Position numbers and translations under genes: made by a program. Below are positions 48,709 to 56,596 of a stretch of DNA of 64,000 nt, piece by piece. The notes under the pieces are model-generated. The model was given only the letters and a program-made list of their open reading frames with translations. It had not been told where the DNA came from and did not search any database. The stretch spans positions 62,001 through 126,000 of the forward strand of contig CAVPDS010000017.1 of assembly GCA_963702695.1 (NCBI GenBank), written 5' to 3'. How positions within the stretch are numbered: position 1 is the stretch's first letter; each line of letters opens with the position of its first letter. This stretch comes from VAZQ01 sp963702695. GTDB taxonomy: Bacteria; Pseudomonadota; Alphaproteobacteria; Rhizobiales; Xanthobacteraceae.

Positions 48709-50205
48709 ATGCGCGACATCGGCCACTTCATCGGCGGCCAGGAGGTGAATGGCACGTCTGGACGCGCCGGGGACGTGTTCAACCCCAATACCGGCGAGGT
48801 GCAGGCGCGGGTCGCCTTCGCCAGCCGCTCCGAGGTCGAGCATACGGTCGCCAATGCGCAAGCGGCGCAACCGGCCTGGGCGGCCACGAACCCGCAGCGC
48901 CGCGCGCGCGTGATGTTCAAGTTCCTCGAGCTTATTCACCGGGATTTCGACAGCCTCGCCAAGCTCCTCTCGTCCGAGCACGGCAAGACGCTCCCCGACT
49001 CCAAGGGCGACATCCAGCGCGGCCTCGAAGTGGTCGAGTTTGCCTGCGGCATCCCGCACCTGATCAAGGGCGAATACAGCGAGGGCGCCGGCCCTGGCAT
49101 CGACCTGTTCTCGATGCGCCAGCCGCTCGGCGTCGTCGCCGGCATCACGCCATTCAATTTCCCTGCCATGATCCCGATGTGGAAGTTCGCGCCCGCTATC
49201 GCGTGCGGCAACGCCTTCATTCTCAAGCCGTCGGAGCGCGATCCTTCGGTGCCGATGCGGCTCGCGGAACTGCTGGTCGAGGCGGGCCTGCCGGCCGGGG
49301 TGCTCAACGTCGTCAACGGCGACAAGGAAGCGGTCGATGCGCTGCTGACCGATCCGCGCATCCAGGCGATCGGCTTCGTCGGCTCCTCCGCGATCGCAGA
49401 ATACATCTACACAACCGGCTGCGCTCAAGGAAAGCGCGTGCAGTGCTTCGGCGGTGCCAAGAACCACATGATCGTGATGCCGGACGCCGACATGGACCAG
49501 GCGGTCGATGCTTTGATCGGGGCGGGCTATGGCTCGGCGGGCGAGCGCTGCATGGCCGTCTCGGTCGCGGTGCCGGTCGGGCAGAAGACCGCCGACCGGC
49601 TGATCGAAAAGCTCATCCCCCGGGTGGAGAGCCTCAAGGTCGGGCTTTCAACCGATCCGCAGGCCGACTACGGCCCGATGGTGACGCGTGCGCAACTCGA
49701 GAAGGTCAAGAGCTACGTCGACCACGGCGTCAAGGAAGGCGCGAAGCTCAAGGTCGACGGCCGCGATTTCCGCATGCAGGGCTATGAGAACGGCTTCTTC
49801 ATGGGCGGCTGCCTGTTCGACGAGGTCACGCCCGACATGCGCATCTACCAGGAGGAGATTTTCGGCCCCGTGCTCTCGATCGTGCGCGCTAAGGATTACG
49901 AGGAGGCCCTGCAACTGCCGTCCAAGCACGAATACGGCAACGGCGTCGCGATCTTCACCCGCGATGGCGACACCGCGCGCGATTTCACCAATCGCGTCGA
50001 GGTCGGGATGGTCGGAGTGAATTTCGCGATCCCGGTGCCGCTCTCGTATTACACCTTCGGCGGCTGGAAGCGTTCCGGCTTCGGCGACCTGAACCAGCAT
50101 GGCGCCGATTCCATCCGCTTCTACACCAAGACCAAGACCGTCACCGCACGCTGGCCTTCGGGGATCAAGGAAGGCGCGGAGTTCGTCATTCCGACGATGA
50201 GGTGA
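48709..50205 (+). CDS. mmsA: Methylmalonate-semialdehyde dehydrogenase (CoA-acylating)
   Basis: 498 residues, the exact family length. It oxidises methylmalonate semialdehyde to propionyl-CoA (and malonate semialdehyde to acetyl-CoA) in valine and inositol breakdown. The family-specific segments are GVVAGITPFNFPAMIPMWKF, FVGSSAIAEYIYTTGCAQGK, AKNHMIVMPDADMDQAVDAL, AGYGSAGERCMAVSVAVPVG (catalytic Cys) and FGGWKRSGFGDLNQHG. It starts at ATG 48709 with GGAGGA six bases upstream. A GST-fold gene begins 17 bases downstream. It is divergent from the solute-binding/racemase-fold unit, with 108 bases between starts. Confidence 0.95.
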   Translation: MRDIGHFIGGQEVNGTSGRAGDVFNPNTGEVQARVAFASRSEVEHTVANAQAAQPAWAATNPQRRARVMFKFLELIHRDFDSLAKLLSSEHGKTLPDSKGDIQRGLEVVEFACGIPHLIKGEYSEGAGPGIDLFSMRQPLGVVAGITPFNFPAMIPMWKFAPAIACGNAFILKPSERDPSVPMRLAELLVEAGLPAGVLNVVNGDKEAVDALLTDPRIQAIGFVGSSAIAEYIYTTGCAQGKRVQCFGGAKNHMIVMPDADMDQAVDALIGAGYGSAGERCMAVSVAVPVGQKTADRLIEKLIPRVESLKVGLSTDPQADYGPMVTRAQLEKVKSYVDHGVKEGAKLKVDGRDFRMQGYENGFFMGGCLFDEVTPDMRIYQEEIFGPVLSIVRAKDYEEALQLPSKHEYGNGVAIFTRDGDTARDFTNRVEVGMVGVNFAIPVPLSYYTFGGWKRSGFGDLNQHGADSIRFYTKTKTVTARWPSGIKEGAEFVIPTMR

Positions 50206-50222
50206 ACTGACGGAAAAGTCGC

Positions 50223-50867
50223 ATGCCCGAATATCAGCTCTACTGCTTCGCCCAGTCCGGCAACGCCTACCGCGTGGCGCTGATGCTCAACCTCATCGGC
50301 GCCGACTGGGAGCCGGTGTTCGTCGATTTTTTCGTGGGAGGCGTGCAGCGTACGCCGCAGTATCGTCGTGAAATCAATGAGATGGGTGAGGCACCTGTGC
50401 TCGTCCATGGCGACCGGAAGCTCAGCCAGTCAGGGGTTGCGCTGACCTACCTCGCCGATCGCTGCGGGAAATTCCGGCCCGAAAGCGAGGACGACCGGCT
50501 CGAAGCCTTGCGCTGGCTTCTGTTCGATAACCAGAAGGTCAACGGTTACCTCGGGCCCTACCGCTTCCTGCGCACGCTGGCGAAGTCGCCTGGTGATCCC
50601 GCCGTGCTCGCTTTCCTCAAGGGCCGCATCGATAATTCACTTGCGATCCTCGACAAGCGGCTCGCGGCAGGTCCGTTCGTGGTTGGGCAACGGCCCACGA
50701 TCGCGGACCTCTCGTTGGTGGCCTACCTGTACTATCCGCCGGATGAATTCGGGTTCGACATCGCCGCCGAGCACAAGAATATCGCCGCCTGGCTCGGCCG
50801 CATCAAGGCGCTGCCCGGCTGGAAGCACCCCTACGAACTGATGCCGGGCTATCCATTGGTTAGCTGA
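50223..50867 (+). CDS. Glutathione S-transferase family protein
   Basis: 214 residues. The N-terminal thioredoxin-like domain is YQLYCFAQSGNAYRVALMLN with the Ser of the SGN motif as likely thiolate-stabilising residue; EMGEAPVLVHGDRKLSQSGV contains the cis-Pro and the gamma-glutamate site. The C-terminal helical domain has GQRPTIADLSLVAYLYYPP. It is 17 bases downstream of mmsA, suggesting a shared transcript. Its last eight bases overlap the convergent lipoprotein gene. It is a different subtype from the GST at 14.3 kb. Confidence 0.9.
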   Translation: MPEYQLYCFAQSGNAYRVALMLNLIGADWEPVFVDFFVGGVQRTPQYRREINEMGEAPVLVHGDRKLSQSGVALTYLADRCGKFRPESEDDRLEALRWLLFDNQKVNGYLGPYRFLRTLAKSPGDPAVLAFLKGRIDNSLAILDKRLAAGPFVVGQRPTIADLSLVAYLYYPPDEFGFDIAAEHKNIAAWLGRIKALPGWKHPYELMPGYPLVS

Positions 50868-51252
50868 TACACGTGCGGTTCGACGCCGCACTCACGCCGC
50901 CGTTGCGGCATTGGCAGCGCGGCGGCCGGTCGAGCACGGAGATCGTCACCGTGGTGATGCGGTTCTTCTTCACCTCGACTTCGCACAGCAAGGCGTGCTG
51001 GCCGCCAAAGCCCTCGGTTTCGAGCTTGGCGGTACCGATGCGCTGCCGCAGCACCGCCGTGCCCTTGCTGAGCGGCGCCAGTTTGACCGATCCGAGATAG
51101 AGCGATGGACCTGCGCCGACCGATACCGGCACGGTCTTGATCTCGACGAAGCCCACGTCGCTCGGCAGATCGCAGCCACAGAGCACGAATGCAAGCCCTC
51201 CGGCCAAGGCCGCGAGGCTGCGCGCTCGCATCGTCATGCTCACGAAGCTCAC
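50860..51252 (-). CDS. Small predicted lipoprotein of unknown function
   Basis: 130 residues from GTG 51252, or 125 from ATG 51237. A hydrophobic segment (SLAALAGGLAFVLCGCDLPS) contains the lipobox LCGC, predicting lipid attachment at Cys27 of the long form. The mature part is beta-rich (GFVEIKTVPVSVGAGPSLYL) and ends in several cysteines (RCQCRNGG, NRTCIS). The GTG overlaps the preceding gene's stop as GTGA, so start by coupling is plausible. No family is recognised. It is likely an envelope protein co-expressed with the coiled-coil protein. Confidence 0.65.
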   Translation of the reverse strand: MSFVSMTMRARSLAALAGGLAFVLCGCDLPSDVGFVEIKTVPVSVGAGPSLYLGSVKLAPLSKGTAVLRQRIGTAKLETEGFGGQHALLCEVEVKKNRITTVTISVLDRPPRCQCRNGGVSAASNRTCIS

Positions 51253-51908
51253 ACGCCCGGGGGATGCAGGCCGCCGATCAGCGTCTTGAGCTTGAGCGAG
51301 GCGTCCCGGATCTCCTGGGTGAGCTGGCGCATCACCTTGATCGCCTCGGCAGCGCGCCGCACCTGCATCAGTTCGTCGACGAAATCCTCGCGCGTCTGCA
51401 GGGTCCGCAGCAAGTCGGCAAATTCCTTGCGCGCGTTGTCGAGGTCGGCGGTCGCGCGCTCGGTCTCGGTGATGAGCTTGCCCCAGAGATCGAGCAGAAA
51501 CTGACGTTCCTCCGGCTTGAAGCGGGTTTCGCTTTCCAGGCTCTTGTACTTGCTGCGCGCGTGGTTGAGCGCCTTCTGGCCGAGCTCGGAGACGACGCCG
51601 TTGTCGGTCACGGACGCGAGCATTCCGGCGACCAGGTCGCGCAATTCCTCGATTTCCTGGCGCGCCTTGCCGACGTCGTTCAGCTCATCGATGGCCTTGG
51701 CGCTTTCCTCGATCTTCTTGGCGAGATCGGGATAGGATTTCTTCAGTTCGTCGACCTGCCGGGCGTATTCCTCGACCGGCGTGATCGCATCAGAAGTCGT
51801 AGCCTGATCGGTCTGGGCGGAAACCGGCCGCGGCGCCGCAACGGCGAACAGCAGCGCCAACAACGCAACAACAAGACCGCCGTCGCGGCGGAATCTGAGT
51901 ATGGTCAT
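51249..51908 (-). CDS. Secreted coiled-coil protein of unknown function
   Basis: 219 residues. A signal peptide (GLVVALLALLFAVAAPRPVSA) is followed by an almost entirely helical mature part rich in heptads: EYARQVDELKKSYPDLAKKI, DELNDVGKARQEIEELRDLV, ETERATADLDNARKEFADLL and RQLTQEIRDASLKLKTLI. It should form an elongated periplasmic rod. It starts at ATG 51908. The downstream lipoprotein gene begins inside its stop codon (GTGA), so the two are probably partners. No known family is recognised. Confidence 0.7.
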   Translation of the reverse strand: MTILRFRRDGGLVVALLALLFAVAAPRPVSAQTDQATTSDAITPVEEYARQVDELKKSYPDLAKKIEESAKAIDELNDVGKARQEIEELRDLVAGMLASVTDNGVVSELGQKALNHARSKYKSLESETRFKPEERQFLLDLWGKLITETERATADLDNARKEFADLLRTLQTREDFVDELMQVRRAAEAIKVMRQLTQEIRDASLKLKTLIGGLHPPGV

Positions 51909-52039
51909 GGTTAACTCCCATTCCCTGCAGCCTGCCGCACGCAGTTAATACCCGTTTACACTTTGGCGGAAGTAGGGCTTGGGCTGGATGAAACACAGCC
52001 TCAGCCATCGAAGGCGATCATGGAAGCGCGGCGACCGCC

Positions 52040-52963
52040 CTAATTGAGTCGGGCAGGACGATCCGGATCTTGCGTCTGATCAGCCGGCGAATGACCGGGC
52101 GAACTGGCCGTGGCCTCCGTCGCCGCAGGCGCAGCGGCTGTACCGATGCCCGGCTGGTTTGCCGTGCTTGCCTGGGCCGATTGCCGTTCATGATTCTTAT
52201 AGGACAGGTATCCCAGCGGCAGCGCCGCAAGGTAACAGACCGTTCCAATTGTAAGCACCACCCATGGATAGGAAATCAGCAACGCGAAGAACAGCACAAC
52301 CACGACGAAGACCGGCAGCACCAGTTCCGGCGCGACCCGCTTGCCCACCCGCTTGCCGGAAAACACCGGCAGCCGCGACACCATCAGGAAGGCGATCGCG
52401 AGCGTGTAAAGGAAGGTCAGCGGAATAACGACTGCCGTGCGCGGAACGCCGAGGAAGGCGAGATAGATCGGCAGCAGCACGGTGATCGCGCCCGCCGGGG
52501 CCGGCATGCCGACGAAGAAATTACCCGCCCAGGCCGGCCGGTTCGGGTCGTCGATCATCACGTTGAACCGCGCCAGGCGCAGCCCGGCGCCGATCGCGAA
52601 CACCATGGCCGCGATCCAGCCAGCGGACTTGAGCTCGTGCAAGCCCCAGAAATAGAGGATCAACGCCGGCGCCACGCCGAAATTCACGAAGTCCGCGAGG
52701 CTGTCGAGCTCGGCCCCGAAACGGGACGTTCCCTTCAGCATGCGGGCGACGCGTCCGTCGATCCCGTCGAGCGTGGCAGCAAAGACGATCGCCGCGAGCG
52801 CCCACTCCAGCTTGTCCTCGACCGCGAGGCGAATCGCGGTGAGGCCAGCGCAGAGCGCCAAGAGAGTGATGAGGTTCGGCACCAGCGTGCGCACCGGAAT
52901 GCCACGAAAACGCGCGGCCCGGGAAAGCTGAGGGCGAACGGGTCTGAATGGCGATAATTCCAT
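52040..52963 (-). CDS. pssA: CDP-diacylglycerol-serine O-phosphatidyltransferase
   Basis: 307 residues. Integral membrane CDP-alcohol phosphatidyltransferase making phosphatidylserine from CDP-DAG and serine. The motif DGx2ARx8Gx3Dx3D is complete: DGRVARMLKGTSRFGAELDS with Asp69, Asp87 and Asp91. About eight helices follow, ending LPLGYLSYKNHER. An Ala/Pro/Thr-rich C-terminal tail of about 45 residues is unusual for the family and probably disordered. ATG 52963 (MELSPFRPVRPQ) is preferred over longer frames. It follows psd by 85 bases; PssA and Psd act consecutively to make phosphatidylethanolamine. Confidence 0.94.
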   Translation of the reverse strand: MELSPFRPVRPQLSRAARFRGIPVRTLVPNLITLLALCAGLTAIRLAVEDKLEWALAAIVFAATLDGIDGRVARMLKGTSRFGAELDSLADFVNFGVAPALILYFWGLHELKSAGWIAAMVFAIGAGLRLARFNVMIDDPNRPAWAGNFFVGMPAPAGAITVLLPIYLAFLGVPRTAVVIPLTFLYTLAIAFLMVSRLPVFSGKRVGKRVAPELVLPVFVVVVLFFALLISYPWVVLTIGTVCYLAALPLGYLSYKNHERQSAQASTANQPGIGTAAAPAATEATASSPGHSPADQTQDPDRPARLN

Positions 52964-53048
52964 GTTGCAAATATAACATAAGCTTTGCGCCGCCGCCATG
53001 GCGATCGCCGCTGACACTTCGGCGTTTTTAGTGTTCTGTTACGCGCCG

Positions 53049-53747
53049 TCAGCCAACCCGAAAGGTGCGCTCGCGATCGGGCGAACGGAGGTCCGCGACC
53101 ACGGTCTCGCCCGCGATCGAGGTCTGGCCCTCCGCCACCAGCGGCCGCGTGCCTTCCGGCAGATAGACATCGACGCGAGAGCCGAAGCGGATCATGCCGA
53201 TGCGCTCGCCGATCCCCAGGGTCGCGCCCTCGCGCACGAAACAGACGATCCGCCGCGCGATCAGCCCGGCGATCTGCACCACGCCGATGCGGGCGCCGGC
53301 GGTCACCACCACCAGCGAATTGCGTTCGTTGTCCTCGCTCGCCTTGTCGAGATCGGCGTTGAGGAATTTCCCCGCCTTGTAGACGATGCGTTCGATCCGT
53401 CCAGCCACCGGACTACGATTCACGTGGCAGTCGAAGACGCTCATGAAGATCGAGACGCGCGGCAGCGGCCGGTCGCCGAGTTGCAGCTCCGGCGGCGGCA
53501 CCGCATTGATGACGTTGCTCACGCGGCCGTCGGCCGGCGACACGACGATCCCCGGCCGTGCCGGCGTCACCCGCGGCGGATCGCGGAAGAACAGGGCACA
53601 CCAGATCGTAAGCATGGTGCCGATCCAAATGAGCGGCGACCAGATCCAGAACAGCACCAGCGTCACCAGCGCGAAGATGCCGATGAACGGCAAGCCTTCG
53701 CGATGGATTGGCACAAGCTGGGAACGGATCGAGCCAATAATGGACAT
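53049..53747 (-). CDS. psd: Phosphatidylserine decarboxylase
   Basis: 232 residues, the short Rhizobiales type. It decarboxylates phosphatidylserine to phosphatidylethanolamine at the membrane. Two N-terminal helices (FIGIFALVTLVLFWIWSPL, LIWIGTMLTIWCALFFRDP) precede IVVSPADGRVSNVINAVPP, VSIFMSVFDCHVNRSPVAGR and ERIGMIRFGSRVDVYLPEG. The GS in RFGSRVD is the self-cleavage site that generates the pyruvoyl group. ATG 53747 (MSIIGSIRSQLVPIHREG) fits the family start; the frame continues 26 codons upstream. It lies between the ABC exporter and pssA on the same strand. Confidence 0.94.
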   Translation of the reverse strand: MSIIGSIRSQLVPIHREGLPFIGIFALVTLVLFWIWSPLIWIGTMLTIWCALFFRDPPRVTPARPGIVVSPADGRVSNVINAVPPPELQLGDRPLPRVSIFMSVFDCHVNRSPVAGRIERIVYKAGKFLNADLDKASEDNERNSLVVVTAGARIGVVQIAGLIARRIVCFVREGATLGIGERIGMIRFGSRVDVYLPEGTRPLVAEGQTSIAGETVVADLRSPDRERTFRVG

Positions 53748-53849
53748 CGGCCTACAACGATAAAAGATTGCTACTTCGCTTGCTTCTCCTGCTCCCGTTG
53801 GGGAGAGGGAATTACCCATCAGCACGGCACCGCCCTGCCGGCTCCAAAG

Positions 53850-55805
53850 CTACTCCGCTGCCTGCGCCGGCGCGGCGATTTCCTCCTCCACGGTCGGCGG
53901 GTTGCGGTTCGGCGCGACCGGGTCATCCTCCACCTGCGCGAGCTTCTCGCGCGCGGCCTCGGCCTCGCGCTGCCGGTTCCACATGCTGGCGTAAAGGCCG
54001 CCGCGCGCGAGCAACGCGTGGTGAGTGCCGCGCTCGACGATCGTACCCTGGTCGAGCACAATGATCTCGTCCGCACCCACGATGGTGGAGAGCCGGTGCG
54101 CAATCACGAGCGTCGTGCGGTTCTCCGACACAAGATCGAGCGCGTCCTGGATTTCCTTCTCGGTGTGGCTGTCGAGCGCCGATGTCGCTTCGTCGAGCAG
54201 CAGGATCGGCGGCGCCTTGAGGATCGTGCGCGCGATCGCCACCCGCTGCTTCTCGCCACCGGAGAGCTTCAGGCCGCGCTCGCCCACCTCGGTCTCGTAG
54301 CCCTTCGGAGCCAGCCGGATGAAGTGATCGATCTGCGCGAGCCGCGCGGCCTCCTCCACCTCGGCATCGGTCGCCTCCCAGCGGCCATAGCGGATGTTGT
54401 AGCGGATCGTATCGTTGAACAGCACGGTATCCTGCGGGACCATGCCGATTGCCGCCCGCAGCGACGTCTGCGTCACGTCGCGCAGATCCTGGCCGTCGAT
54501 GGTGATCCGCCCCCCGGTCACGTCGTAGAAGCGGAACAGCAGACGCGAGATCGTCGACTTCCCCGCGCCCGAAGGCCCGACCACCGCGATCGTGCGCCCG
54601 GCCGGCACCTCGAAGCTGATCCCTTTGAGGATCTGGCGCTGGGGCTCATAGGAGAACAGCACGTTCTCGAACCTGATCGTGCCGCTCGTCACCGCCAGCG
54701 ACGGCGCGTACGGCTTGTCCGCGATCTCCGGCTTGCGGGCGAGGATCGCGAACATGGTCTCGATGTCGATCACCGCCTGCTTGATCTCGCGATAGACCAT
54801 CCCCATGAAGTTCAGGGGCTGGTAGAGCTGGATCATCATGGCGTTGATCATGATGAAATCGCCGACAGTCTGGGTGCCGGCCTTGATGCCATAGGCGCAC
54901 ATCACCATCGCGACGGCGAGCCCGATCGTAAAGATCGTGGCCTGACCGGCATTGAGGACGGCGAGCGACACGTAGGCCTCGACGCTCGCCACCTCGTAGC
55001 GCTCCATCGAGCGGTCGTAGCGCGTGGCTTCGCGCTCCTCGGCGACGAAATACTTCACGGTCTCGTAGTTGAGCAGCGAATCGATCGCCTTCACGTTGGC
55101 GTCGCTGTCGCTCTCGTTCATGCGGCGCCGGATGTTGATGCGCCACTCTGTCGCCAGGTAAGTGTAGACCGTGTAGCAGGCGACCATCACCAGCACGACG
55201 ACCACGTAGCGCCAGTCGAACTGATAGAGCAGCACGGCCACGATGAATGTCATCTCGAGCGTGGTCGGCACAAGCTGCATGATGACCATGCGCACGATCG
55301 TCTCGATCGCGTTGCGGCCGCGCTCGAGAACGCGGGTGAGGCCGCCGGTCTTGCGTTCGAGGTGGAAGCGCAGCGACAGACGGTGCATGTGCTCGAAAGT
55401 CATGTAGGCCAGCCGCCGCACCGCATTCATGGCGACTTTGGCGAACACGCCGTCGCGCGCCTGGGTGATCACCGCCATCAGGATGCGGGTGACGCCATAC
55501 GCGATGGTCATCAGGATCGGCGCCGCGATCAGCCAGCCGAACCACGACGCCGCCGCGACCGGGGCGGTCCCCTTCCCCACCAGCGCGTCGGTCGCCCACT
55601 TGAAGGTGAAGGGCACCGCGACGGTCGCGAGCTTGGCGAACACCATCAAGATCATCGCCACCATCACGCGCCGCTTGAGATCGCGGCGGTCGGCCGGCCA
55701 GATATAAGGCCGCAACCCGACCAGCGTCTCCCAAAGACCGGCTTCGCTGTCACCGGACACTTCGCGCTTCAAGGCGCGCACAGAGCGGAAAGCACCATCA
55801 GACAT
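53850..55805 (-). CDS. Atm1-type ABC exporter (fused permease/ATPase)
   Basis: 651 residues. Six-helix permease half followed by an ATPase domain. The permease half contains the Atm1/HMT-like segment HLERKTGGLTRVLERGRNAI and NYETVKYFVAEEREATRYD. The ATPase has Walker A VVGPSGAGKSTISRL, Q-loop GMVPQDTVLFNDTI, signature LSGGEKQRVAIARTIL, Walker B ILLLDEATSALDS and switch VIAHRLSTI. Atm1 homologues export glutathione-linked sulfur or metal-glutathione species. A charged C-terminal tail of about 45 residues follows. It lies upstream of psd and pssA in the same direction; the lipid genes are 102 bases further on. Confidence 0.92.
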   Translation of the reverse strand: MSDGAFRSVRALKREVSGDSEAGLWETLVGLRPYIWPADRRDLKRRVMVAMILMVFAKLATVAVPFTFKWATDALVGKGTAPVAAASWFGWLIAAPILMTIAYGVTRILMAVITQARDGVFAKVAMNAVRRLAYMTFEHMHRLSLRFHLERKTGGLTRVLERGRNAIETIVRMVIMQLVPTTLEMTFIVAVLLYQFDWRYVVVVLVMVACYTVYTYLATEWRINIRRRMNESDSDANVKAIDSLLNYETVKYFVAEEREATRYDRSMERYEVASVEAYVSLAVLNAGQATIFTIGLAVAMVMCAYGIKAGTQTVGDFIMINAMMIQLYQPLNFMGMVYREIKQAVIDIETMFAILARKPEIADKPYAPSLAVTSGTIRFENVLFSYEPQRQILKGISFEVPAGRTIAVVGPSGAGKSTISRLLFRFYDVTGGRITIDGQDLRDVTQTSLRAAIGMVPQDTVLFNDTIRYNIRYGRWEATDAEVEEAARLAQIDHFIRLAPKGYETEVGERGLKLSGGEKQRVAIARTILKAPPILLLDEATSALDSHTEKEIQDALDLVSENRTTLVIAHRLSTIVGADEIIVLDQGTIVERGTHHALLARGGLYASMWNRQREAEAAREKLAQVEDDPVAPNRNPPTVEEEIAAPAQAAE

Positions 55806-55983
55806 GAATAGACTCGGCGGGGACGGACCGCGACCGGGACCGTCATGCGCTATTCATATAGATTTTTTCCGGTTTGCAACCACCCCGCAGGCGGCATTCC
55901 CGTCCTGTTTTCGGCACGAATCGCCTCGATAGCGGCCGGGACAAGCCTTGAAGGGCCACATTCGCGGTGCCACATCTTTTGAA

Positions 55984-56589
55984 ATGAGCAAGATCAATTC
56001 GGTTTGCGTCTATTGCGGCTCCGGGCCGGGCACCAACCCGGCCTTTGCCGTTGCGGCGCACAAGTTCGGCCGCATCCTGGCCCAGAACAAGCTGCGGCTC
56101 GTCTATGGCGGCGGCTCCATCGGCCTGATGGGCGCGTTGTCGAGCGGCGTCCTCGACCACGGCGGGCAGGTCACCGCTGTCATCCCGGATTTCCTGGTGA
56201 CCCGCGAGCACATGAGCGAACGCGCGCAGGAACGCATCATCACCCGCGACATGCACGAGCGCAAACGGTTGATGTTCGAGAACGCCGACGCCTTCGTGGC
56301 GCTGCCCGGCGGGGTCGGCACGCTCGAGGAGCTGGTCGAGCAGCTCACCTGGGCCCAGCTCGGCCGCCACAAGAAGCCGATCCTCATCTGCGATATCGAC
56401 GGTTTCTGGGAACCGCTCCGCAAGCTGCTCGATCACATGCGCCAACTCGAATTCATCCGCGCCGGGCTCACGTTCGAGCTGCTGGTGGTGGACCGCGTCG
56501 AGGATATTTTGCCGAAGCTGTTCGAAGCAGCAGGCCGCGTGACCGCACGCGAAATGGAAATGGCCCCGGTCGCGGCGGAGCGGCTGTAA
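55984..56589 (+). CDS. LOG-family nucleoside monophosphate phosphoribohydrolase
   Basis: 201 residues. Lysine-decarboxylase-like Rossmann fold: VCVYCGSGPGTNPAFAVAAH, RLVYGGGSIGLMGALSSGVL, MHERKRLMFENADAFVALPG and the catalytic PGGVGTLEELVEQLTWAQLG. LOG enzymes cleave ribose-5-phosphate from cytokinin riboside monophosphates or AMP/CMP. ATG 55984 (MSKINSVCVYC) is chosen because homologues start there; the frame continues 12 codons upstream. It ends seven bases from the convergent cimA stop. Confidence 0.93.
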   Translation: MSKINSVCVYCGSGPGTNPAFAVAAHKFGRILAQNKLRLVYGGGSIGLMGALSSGVLDHGGQVTAVIPDFLVTREHMSERAQERIITRDMHERKRLMFENADAFVALPGGVGTLEELVEQLTWAQLGRHKKPILICDIDGFWEPLRKLLDHMRQLEFIRAGLTFELLVVDRVEDILPKLFEAAGRVTAREMEMAPVAAERL

Positions 56590-56596
56590 GCTTCCT

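Noticed and set aside
48601..49467. N-terminal extension of the third solute-binding protein
   Set aside because: The open frame continues upstream but overlaps the well-supported mmsA gene, has non-protein composition and would bury the signal peptide; the GTG at 48600 has a proper ribosome binding site.
52998..55811. 937-codon open frame on the + strand antisense to psd and the ABC exporter
   Set aside because: Its translation is Arg/His/Asp-rich low-complexity without any family motif, and it lies exactly opposite well-supported genes; long antisense frames are expected at this GC content.
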